17,347 nucleotides of DNA, taken from CAYUKK01 sp964445305. GTDB taxonomy: Bacteria > Acidobacteriota > Aminicenantia > Aminicenantales > UBA8522. The stretch spans positions 1 to 17,347 of the forward strand of contig CAYUKK010000064.1 in the NCBI GenBank assembly GCA_964445305.1, in the 5' to 3' direction. This document shows positions 1 to 5,551 of this stretch, piece after piece. A program made the position numbers and the translations under genes. Under the pieces are notes generated by a model. That model had not been told where the DNA came from. It ran no database searches and saw only the letters and a list, made by a program, of their open reading frames with translations. The first letter of the stretch is position 1; each line of letters starts with the position of its first letter.

Positions 1-1
1 T

Positions 2-265
2 GGAATCGGCGCCACACCCGGTCAAGTGATCAAGGTTGGGTTCGAATGGGGCGGCATGACCAAGGAGATGCGAGAAGCAATGGCTGCCCAATTGGGAGCG
101 GAAGGGGTGAGAGCCAGGGCCATTGATTCGGGGTGGGGAGAAACTGGAATCAGAGAGGGGGAAAGCGAGGGCATGGGCGGGTCCAGCCCCTCCTTGACCA
201 GGATGAGAGGCGGGCCGAAGAAATATTCTTTCTGGGTCGATGTCAAACTGGCCCGGGCGGAATAG
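2..265 (+). CDS. C-terminal fragment of an unrecognised protein (5' end outside window)
   Basis: The reading frame is open from the first bases of the window to a TAG at 263-265, giving about 87 residues. It begins GIGATPGQVIKVGFEWGG and ends KKYSFWVDVKLARAE. I do not recognise the family. The middle part is rich in Gly, Ser, Glu and Arg (around GESEGMGGSSPS) and looks like a linker, while the last 15 residues look like an ordinary beta-strand-rich C-terminus. Its stop converges on the transporter gene ending at 325. An opposing frame on the minus strand (22-270) is also open, but it is Ser/Pro-rich and has no connection to a larger gene. That this is a real C-terminus is moderately likely, and no function can be given. 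Confidence 0.45.
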   Translation, partial: GIGATPGQVIKVGFEWGGMTKEMREAMAAQLGAEGVRARAIDSGWGETGIREGESEGMGGSSPSLTRMRGGPKKYSFWVDVKLARAE

Positions 266-276
266 CTCACCTCTTC

Positions 277-293
277 GCCGAGGGCTCTTCGGC
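277..293. terminator. Small hairpin between convergent genes
   Basis: GCCGA (277-281) pairs with TCGGC (289-293) around a 7-nt loop, midway between the stops of the two convergent genes. The location fits a shared terminator. The stem is only 5 bp and no T-run follows on either strand, so an intrinsic terminator is doubtful. Confidence 0.2.
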
Positions 294-324
294 CATCTGT
301 TGGTTTCGGGAGGAAGGGGAGAGG

Positions 325-1242
325 TCAAAGATTTATCCAGACGAGCGTTGCTCCCAGTATGGCCAGGCTGAGAGCGATAAACTTTGCGCCGGTGACTTTC
401 TCCTTGAGGAAAATCGCTGCCAGGACAAAGATGAAAATCGTGTGGACCTGATTGAGCGGTGCGGCCACTGAGGCGAGGGTGTATTTCATCCCCGCCATCC
501 AGGTGATGAGCCCGACATAAGCCCCCAAAAAAGAAGCGAGAACCATGACTGGCCAGTTAGCCAGGGTGGCCAGGGGTCGACTGAGGAGCCGGCCGCGCGG
601 ATGAAAAGCCAGTGAGCTCCCCAACAGCGCAGCTCCGGCTCCAACACGCATGAGCGCCGCCCAGAGAAGAGGCGCTCGAGGGAGAAGTGGTTTCATGAGG
701 ATGATTCCTCCTGCCTGGCTGAGCATTGCCAGCACTCCAGAGAGGATGCCGGCGGCGAGCTGGGTTCGTCGGGGCATGGCTTCACCCCCCTTCCTCGAAA
801 TGAGGCCGACAGCGACGAGAATGAGAAGAACCCCAGCGATTTGATGCCGCCGCAGTGTCTCACCCAGGAAAATAGAAGAGAAGATAATGACAAAAGGGCT
901 GTAGAGGCAATCGACGATGGCCGTCAGACTGGCGCCGAGGAGGTTGAGACAGAAGAAAAAGAGCGTATCAGAAAGACCAATGCCGATGAAACCGCTCAAA
1001 GCCATCTGGGCGTAATCCTTCGCTGGCAGCCGGGGCCACGGCGTTTGTCCGGAGAAAAGAGCGGTCATGAGAAAAAGCAGGCTCGCCAGCCCGCATTTAA
1101 AAAAGTTGAGGCTGAGGGGATGGACCTTTCGACCGCTCACCCGGAAGAGGATGACGGCCACTGCCCAGATGAAGGCGGAAGCGAGGGACAGCGTTTCTCC
1201 CAGATGAGGGGAAGATTCGAGCGATCGAAAGAAGGAATCCAT
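325..1242 (-). CDS. EamA/DMT-superfamily transporter
   Basis: This is a 305-residue hydrophobic protein with about ten membrane segments arranged as two EamA repeats, as in the drug/metabolite transporter superfamily (RhaT, YdcZ and amino-acid exporter relatives). Each repeat ends with the typical acidic motif before its last helix: FLGETLRRHQIAG in the first and FLKEKVTGAKFIA in the second. The family moves small metabolites across the inner membrane, and the substrate cannot be read from sequence. The frame is open up to 1320, but I place the start at the ATG at 1242. A strong promoter lies at 1261-1289 and would put the transcript start about 11 nt before this codon, and the extra 26 residues are not part of the fold. 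It stands alone, convergent with the fragment at 2-265, and has no evident link to the carbohydrate genes. Confidence 0.9.
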   Translation of the reverse strand: MDSFFRSLESSPHLGETLSLASAFIWAVAVILFRVSGRKVHPLSLNFFKCGLASLLFLMTALFSGQTPWPRLPAKDYAQMALSGFIGIGLSDTLFFFCLNLLGASLTAIVDCLYSPFVIIFSSIFLGETLRRHQIAGVLLILVAVGLISRKGGEAMPRRTQLAAGILSGVLAMLSQAGGIILMKPLLPRAPLLWAALMRVGAGAALLGSSLAFHPRGRLLSRPLATLANWPVMVLASFLGAYVGLITWMAGMKYTLASVAAPLNQVHTIFIFVLAAIFLKEKVTGAKFIALSLAILGATLVWINL

Positions 1243-1260
1243 GGCTGAAGAGAGCCGCCA

Positions 1261-1289
1261 TATATAACAAAGCGCCGGGGAAAGGTCAA
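1261..1289 (-). promoter_or_regulatory. Sigma70-type promoter of the EamA transporter
   Basis: On the minus strand, TTGACC (1289-1284) and TATATA (1266-1261) are separated by exactly 17 bp. Transcription would start near 1253, giving a leader of roughly 11 nt before the ATG at 1242, with no clear Shine-Dalgarno. Both hexamers are close to consensus, and the promoter settles the start codon choice. Confidence 0.7.
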
Positions 1290-1719
1290 ATGGCCTGAGC
1301 CAAACGTAAGCGTCTTTCATTCCGTGATGAGAATGGGTCCTCCTCGGAGTTGAAGTGGGCAGTCGGATCCCAAATTTGCCGATAGAGAATTATCATCAAG
1401 CGAAAGTGCTTCATCTTGTAACAAATTATCACGATAGCGAGAGCACCCGAGGGGTGGCGTGGTTCGGGGGCCCCCCGCCGACCCGAGCGTTTGATGCCAA
1501 GGGGAACAGGCGAGGGGTTGGGGTGAGGAAGCCCGTCGAAGCCTGAGTGGGCATGGTTTCTCGAGCGAAGCGAGAGAAGAGCGAAGGCTGAGTCGGAGCG
1601 AGTTTCCTCGCTGGGGAAACGAGCGGGCTTCGCAATCCCAACTCCGAGCCTGGCCGGGGGTGAACCGCGACAGGACCCGTCGGGTGCTTCTACGGCAATT
1701 TCGGGTCGGAGGCCGGCAT
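1290..1719. other. Gene-free intergenic region with nested inverted repeats
   Basis: No convincing protein is encoded here. The open minus frame 1286-1744 runs across both flanking promoters and has an Arg/Pro/Ser-rich, unstructured composition. The region has two parts. The AT-richer part (about 1370-1435) carries a direct repeat AATTATCA at 1388-1395 and 1424-1431. The GC-rich part (1440-1710) holds several inverted repeats: CCGACCCGA (1478-1486) with TCGGGTCGG (1701-1709), GAAGCCCG (1528-1535) with CGGGCTTC (1624-1631), AGCCT (1540-1544) with AGGCT (1585-1589), TCTCG (1559-1563) with CGAGA (1571-1575), and GTTTCC (1602-1607) with GGAAAC (1615-1620). They nest into one branched fold. Chance pairing in GC-rich DNA is an alternative explanation. 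Confidence 0.4.
1675..1685. promoter_or_regulatory. Short palindrome upstream of the receiver-gene promoter
   Basis: ACCCG-T-CGGGT is a perfect 5-bp inverted repeat around one base. It lies about 35 bp upstream of the -35 box at 1720 and could be an operator or activator half-site pair. No regulator is identified and the motif is short, so this is only a candidate. Confidence 0.2.
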
Positions 1720-1749
1720 TTGACATGGAATCCGTCCTGGCCATATATT
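1720..1749 (+). promoter_or_regulatory. Sigma70-type promoter of the receiver gene, predicting a leaderless mRNA
   Basis: A perfect -35 TTGACA (1720-1725) is followed after 18 bp by TATATT (1744-1749, five of six consensus bases). The ATG of the downstream gene is at 1757, only seven bases after the -10 box. Transcription would therefore start at or within a base or two of the start codon, leaving no room for a Shine-Dalgarno. Confidence 0.7.
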
Positions 1750-1756
1750 CTTAGCC

Positions 1757-2146
1757 ATGACGCACAAAATTGTGCTCATCGACGACGACCGCGTCACCCT
1801 CCGTCTTCTCGAGGGTATCCTGACCAAGAGCGAATTCTCTGTATTCTCCGCTCTTGACGGAGAATCTGGTTACGAGCTGACCTGTCGAGAGAAGCCGGAT
1901 ATCGTCATCTGCGATTTTCTCTTGCCCAAAATTGACGGCATCGGCGTTTGCAAGAAAATCAAGGAGAACCCCGACTTGATAAGAACAAAGGTTATCCTGA
2001 TGACGGCTGTCTATAAAGGGGTCACCGCTCGAGATGCCTTGCGGGATTCCCAGGCCGATGAATTCCTGGAGAAGCCTTTTCAAACATCGACGCTGATGAA
2101 AAAGGTATACAAGCTTTGCCAGGAAATCGCCGAGGCTGAAGAATGA
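1757..2146 (+). CDS. Single-domain response regulator (CheY-like receiver)
   Basis: This 129-residue protein consists of one REC domain and no output domain. The acidic pocket is D9-D10-D11 in VLIDDDR, the phospho-acceptor is D53 in ICDFLLPKIDG, the switch threonine is T83 in LMTA, and the conserved lysine is K106 in EKPF. All key residues are present, so phosphorylation by a histidine kinase is expected. Such stand-alone receivers act as phosphorelay intermediates or bind a partner protein. No kinase or phosphatase is in the window. It is the first gene of a probable pair with the sugar kinase, whose start lies 20 nt after this stop. The start ATG has no ribosome binding site because the promoter predicts a leaderless transcript. 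Confidence 0.93.
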   Translation: MTHKIVLIDDDRVTLRLLEGILTKSEFSVFSALDGESGYELTCREKPDIVICDFLLPKIDGIGVCKKIKENPDLIRTKVILMTAVYKGVTARDALRDSQADEFLEKPFQTSTLMKKVYKLCQEIAEAEE

Positions 2147-2166
2147 AGCATGGACATCGGGTTTAA

Positions 2167-3177
2167 ATGAAGAAGGTTACTTGCGCCGGCATCCTCGTGG
2201 CTGACCTCATCGCCGCCGACTTGCCGCGGGTGTCTCCGCCTGGAGGCATCACCTTCGCTCCTCACGGCATTGGGCTCCATATCGGCGGCCATGCGGCTAA
2301 TGTCTCCATCGACCTTGTTGGTTTAGGTCTGAAGGCGAGCGAAGTGGGCTGCGTCGGAGCCGTGGGGAAAGACATCTTTGGTTCTTTTTTGGAAAGGGCG
2401 CTGAAGCAGCACCGCATCTCCGTTCGGCTCCAGCGCACGGGCGAAGGGGCGACTTCAGTTGACCTCATTCTCGTCGTTCAAGGTGAAGACCGACGCTTCC
2501 ATTGCCACGTCGGTGCGAACGCCCTCCTTGAGCCGGATTTTGTCATGCGTTTTGTCTACCGCGATAGACCAAAGGTCTTCTATGTTGGTGGAGTCGGGCT
2601 GATGGATCGCTTCGACCGGGAGCTCAAAGCCGTGCTGAAAGAAGTGAAGGAGCTCGGCAGCTTGACCTTTGTTGACCCTGTCATGCCGCAAAACAAATCA
2701 TGGAGCCATCTTCGACAGGCTTTGCCCGCTATCGATATCCTCCACTGCAACGAGGAGGAAGCGCAAAGTCTCACCGGACGAGTTAGCTTAGAAAGAGCGA
2801 TGAGAGAACTTCTGAGCTCTGGGGTGGGCCTCGTCCTGGTTACCAAAGGCAGGAAAGGCGTCGCGGCGGGCCGAAGGGGACAGCTTCTCACGCTGGATGG
2901 CTTCGCGGTGGATCCAGTCGACCCCACGGGAGCGGGCGATGCTTTTTGCGCGGCCTTTATCCGTAGAGTGGTCCAGGAAGTCCAGCGTCGCGGCCAACCG
3001 ACCTTGGATTGGACTGACCAAAGGCTTGTTCCTATTCTTGTTGAAGCGCAGGCAGCAGGGGCGGCTTGTGTTACCGGCATCGGCACGACATCGGCAGTCA
3101 AGCGGCGGCATGTAGCTTCGCTCCTCAGCGCCCAGGCATCAAGAGTTAGGGAAAGTCTAAGCATCCGTCCCCTCTGA
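2167..3177 (+). CDS. PfkB-family carbohydrate kinase
   Basis: This 336-residue protein belongs to the ribokinase/PfkB family, which phosphorylates a sugar or nucleoside with ATP in the cytoplasm. The substrate-side signature is GGHAAN (residues 40-45). The C-terminal signature is DPTGAGDAF (252-260), with the anion hole GAG and catalytic base D258. NEEEA (195-199) matches the family's conserved N-x-x-E region that helps bind Mg-phosphate. Length is usual for the family. The substrate (ribose, 2-keto-3-deoxygluconate, fructose and others are all possible) cannot be told. Near uronate-processing genes, a KDG-type kinase would fit, but that is inference. It follows the receiver gene by 20 nt and has no strong Shine-Dalgarno, so it probably depends on the upstream transcript. 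A small hairpin overlaps its stop. Confidence 0.92.
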   Translation: MKKVTCAGILVADLIAADLPRVSPPGGITFAPHGIGLHIGGHAANVSIDLVGLGLKASEVGCVGAVGKDIFGSFLERALKQHRISVRLQRTGEGATSVDLILVVQGEDRRFHCHVGANALLEPDFVMRFVYRDRPKVFYVGGVGLMDRFDRELKAVLKEVKELGSLTFVDPVMPQNKSWSHLRQALPAIDILHCNEEEAQSLTGRVSLERAMRELLSSGVGLVLVTKGRKGVAAGRRGQLLTLDGFAVDPVDPTGAGDAFCAAFIRRVVQEVQRRGQPTLDWTDQRLVPILVEAQAAGAACVTGIGTTSAVKRRHVASLLSAQASRVRESLSIRPL

Positions 3178-3182
3178 AGGGG
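3169..3182 (+). terminator. Weak hairpin overlapping the sugar-kinase stop codon
   Basis: CCCCT (3169-3173) pairs with AGGGG (3178-3182). The 4-nt loop CTGA contains the TGA stop (3175-3177). A pyrimidine-rich tract (about 3185-3197) rather than a pure T-run follows. A separate promoter starts 50 bp downstream, which supports an end of transcription here, but the element is suboptimal. Confidence 0.3.
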
Positions 3183-3230
3183 GGTCCTCCTCTCTTTAAC
3201 TATGAACCGAACGCTTGGGTCAGAACCGCC

Positions 3231-3259
3231 TTGAATGGGCGATACCAATTCTTTATAAT
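3231..3259 (+). promoter_or_regulatory. Near-consensus sigma70-type promoter of the five-gene operon
   Basis: TTGAAT (3231-3236) and a perfect TATAAT (3254-3259) are separated by 17 bp. Transcription would start near 3266, leaving a leader of about 37 nt with GGAG (3293-3296) six bases before the ATG at 3303. The promoter lies inside an upstream in-frame extension that begins with TTG at 3231, which rules out that longer start. Confidence 0.75.
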
Positions 3260-3302
3260 GGGCTTTCCAAAACAGCGATATCTCAGAAGCTTGGAGAAAC
3301 CG

Positions 3303-4232
3303 ATGAGAAAATTATTTCTGGCCCTGGTGGGCGTGCTCGTCATACCGGCTTTGATCTGGGCTCAGGTTCAAGGCAAAGCCCGTCTCCGGGGAGTTGTCTA
3401 TGATGGAGAGACGGGCCAGCCACTGGAGGGTGTGACGGTCAAGCTTTACAACGATACGGTGGCCGCTTATTATCTTCCCGCGCCCGTGACCGACAAGGAC
3501 GGAAAGTGGGGTGCCTATTACATCCGGACAGGGCGGTGGGAACTGGAATTCGAAAAGGCTGGCTATGCTCCTCAAAAGCTCAGCTATAACGTCACTTTCG
3601 CGCCCGGAGCGAGGGAAGAATGGGTGACCGTCAGGCTTCAGAAAATTAAGGGCCTGGTTGTCAAGGAGACGGTCGTTGAGAGGGTCACCAAGGGGAACCA
3701 GCTTTATGCCCAAAAGAAATACGAGGAGGCTCGGGCGGTTTTCGAATCCATCCTCCTTGAAAACCCTGATGTCTACGTCCTCAACAAGAACATCGGCAAC
3801 TGTTACTTCGCCATGGAGGATTATGATAAAGCGATTGAGTTTTACATGAAAGTCTACGAAAAAGACCCGGAGCTGCCTGACATTCTCCAGGCGATCGCGG
3901 GCGCTTACAACAACAAAGGCGAGAAGGAGAAGGCAGCGGAGTGGTATCGAAAAATCAAGGTCGAAGACATTGGGGATTTGATTACTGCTTACAATGCAGG
4001 CGTGAGTCTCTACAATTCCGGTAACCCGGCTGAAGCCATTGCCTATTTTAAAAAAGCCATCGAAATCGACCGGGAATTCGCCGATGGCTATTTCCAGCTG
4101 GGGATGGCTTCGGTGGCCATCAATAACGTTCCTCAAGCGATCGAAGCGATGAAGAAATTCCTTGAGCTGGCGCCTGATTCCCCGCAGGCGCCAGTGGCCA
4201 AATCGGTTCTGGAGGCGTTGACGAAAAAATGA
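3303..4232 (+). CDS. Secreted protein with carboxypeptidase-regulatory-like domain and TPR repeats
   Basis: This 309-residue protein starts with a clear signal peptide (MRKLFLALVG, then a hydrophobic run to about residue 20, likely cut after IWA before Q21), so it is exported. Residues about 25-110 form a beta-sandwich resembling carboxypeptidase regulatory-like domains, with GVVYDGETGQPLEGVTVKLYN, the later GKWGAYYI and the pattern ending EEWVTVRLQK. From about 120 to 300 are TPR helices; examples are the stretches around YAQKKYEEARAVFESIL, FAMEDYDKAIEFYMKVY, YNSGNPAEAIAYFKKAI and NVPQAIEAMKKFLEL. Such proteins usually bind or scaffold other proteins and are not enzymes. GGAG six bases upstream and the promoter at 3231-3259 fix the start at 3303. 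It leads the operon, and its stop overlaps the next start by four bases (ATGA, 4229-4232). Confidence 0.88.
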   Translation: MRKLFLALVGVLVIPALIWAQVQGKARLRGVVYDGETGQPLEGVTVKLYNDTVAAYYLPAPVTDKDGKWGAYYIRTGRWELEFEKAGYAPQKLSYNVTFAPGAREEWVTVRLQKIKGLVVKETVVERVTKGNQLYAQKKYEEARAVFESILLENPDVYVLNKNIGNCYFAMEDYDKAIEFYMKVYEKDPELPDILQAIAGAYNNKGEKEKAAEWYRKIKVEDIGDLITAYNAGVSLYNSGNPAEAIAYFKKAIEIDREFADGYFQLGMASVAINNVPQAIEAMKKFLELAPDSPQAPVAKSVLEALTKK

Positions 4233-5491
4233 GGCGCATCGGACCCTACACGCTCAAACAGTTGGAAAAACAGTACGAGGCAGATATTTTTGAAGATTTT
4301 CTTCCGTTCATGGATAAGTATGTCGTCGACCACGAACGAGGTGGGTTCACGACCAACGTTGACCGAGACGGAACCCCTCACAACACGATCAAGAACACAT
4401 GGTACTGCGGCCGGGGTATATGGGTTTATTCTTTTCTTTACAATAACATAGATAAGAAGCAAAAATACCTGGATATTGCTGAGAAATCCGTCCGTTTCGT
4501 TCTCCGGCACGCTCCCGAGGGCGATCTCTTATGGCCTCCAGAATTCACCAGGGAAGGCGAGCCCATGGCCCAGGAGGGCCAGTTCATTGGCGGGAAATAT
4601 TATCCGGTGAGTTTGGAGGTCTCGGGCGATTTGTTCATCGCCAATGGCCTGGCCGAATTCGCCAAAGCAGCCGGTGACATGACTTACTGGCAGAAGGCTA
4701 AGGACATCGTCCTCAAGTGTGTGCGTGTTTTCGATAAGCCGGATTACGCGCCCAACGCCGTCCAGGTTTATTTGGGGAAGGATGCCCCCTCGATGCCCGG
4801 GGCTCGCATCATGGGCGTCTCGATGCTCTTCCTTAACGTCACCCAGCAGATGCTCGCCACCCGCCAGGATGCCGAGCTCTCGGCGGTCAATGAGCGGGCC
4901 ATCGATGCCATCCTCACCAAACACTATAACCCCGAGTATGACTTGCTCAACGAGGTCCTCAACCATGATTGGTCTCGACCAGATAACGTCTATCGCCATC
5001 TCGTCTACACGGGCCATGCCATCGAGACGATGTGGATGTTGCTTTATGAAGCGGTGCGCCGGAAAGACAAAGAGCTTTTCCGAAAGGCCGAGAGGCTTTT
5101 TAAGCGTCACGTCGAGGTGGCTTGGGACGTTGTTTTTGGGGGATTCTTTCGGGGATGCAAAGACGTCTACGCCAACCTCTGGATTCTGGACAAACCCCTG
5201 TGGACTCAAGAGGAAGTCCTCATCGGCACGCTCTACCTCATCGAGCACACCGGCTCCCCTTGGGCGGAAGAGTGGTTTGCCCGGACCTTTGCCTTCGTTC
5301 AGGACAAATATCCGTTACGAAGACACGGGTTCGCCCTTTATGATGACTGGCCCGACCGGCTCGTCACCTTTGTCCGGCACCACGCCCGGGTTGAAATCTT
5401 TCATCATCCGCGACATCTCATGCAGAACTTGATCAGCTTGCGCAACCTTATCCGCCGGCGAGGGAAACCCTCGGGTTTCCTGGATTCCTGA
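4229..5491 (+). CDS. AGE-family (N-acylglucosamine 2-epimerase-like) sugar isomerase
   Basis: This 420-residue cytoplasmic protein has no signal peptide and the helix-rich pattern of an (alpha/alpha)6 barrel of the AGE/cellobiose 2-epimerase superfamily. Members epimerise or isomerise sugars at C2 (N-acylglucosamine, cellobiose, mannose). Motifs line up with that fold: WYCGRGIWVYSFLYN with R62, GHAIETMWML with H263 and E266, the WTQEEVLIG segment around residues 325-333, and FHHPRHLM with H392, H393 and R395 near the C-terminus. These Arg/His/Glu positions are where the family keeps its catalytic residues. The length is normal. It is translationally coupled to the TPR gene by an ATGA overlap. 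The nearest alternatives are unsaturated glucuronyl hydrolases or other six-hairpin glycosidases, which lack the GHAIE and HxPRxLM arrangement. The sugar substrate is unknown. Confidence 0.85.
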   Translation: MRRIGPYTLKQLEKQYEADIFEDFLPFMDKYVVDHERGGFTTNVDRDGTPHNTIKNTWYCGRGIWVYSFLYNNIDKKQKYLDIAEKSVRFVLRHAPEGDLLWPPEFTREGEPMAQEGQFIGGKYYPVSLEVSGDLFIANGLAEFAKAAGDMTYWQKAKDIVLKCVRVFDKPDYAPNAVQVYLGKDAPSMPGARIMGVSMLFLNVTQQMLATRQDAELSAVNERAIDAILTKHYNPEYDLLNEVLNHDWSRPDNVYRHLVYTGHAIETMWMLLYEAVRRKDKELFRKAERLFKRHVEVAWDVVFGGFFRGCKDVYANLWILDKPLWTQEEVLIGTLYLIEHTGSPWAEEWFARTFAFVQDKYPLRRHGFALYDDWPDRLVTFVRHHARVEIFHHPRHLMQNLISLRNLIRRRGKPSGFLDS

Positions 5492-5551
5492 ATGATGGAA
5501 ACGAGGCCACGGTTCAAGAGCAAACGGTTGTCTTTTGTCCTTTTTTAAGCC

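Noticed and set aside
1466..1475. GGGGGCCCCC palindrome and nearby GGGG runs (1501-1523) as a terminator or G-quadruplex
   Set aside because: The palindrome leaves no loop for a hairpin and has no T-run. Only three GGGG runs are present, so a stable quadruplex is not supported.
1528..1631. Cloverleaf-like fold read as a tRNA
   Set aside because: It is too long, and has no GTTCRA T-loop sequence or anticodon arm of the right size.
1286..1744. 152-codon minus-strand open frame in the intergenic region
   Set aside because: It would cover both the EamA promoter and the receiver promoter, and its composition is Arg/Pro/Ser-rich with no motif.
3231..3302. TTG-initiated N-terminal extension of the TPR protein
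   Set aside because: It contains the operon's -35 and -10 boxes and would precede a complete signal peptide that starts at 3303.
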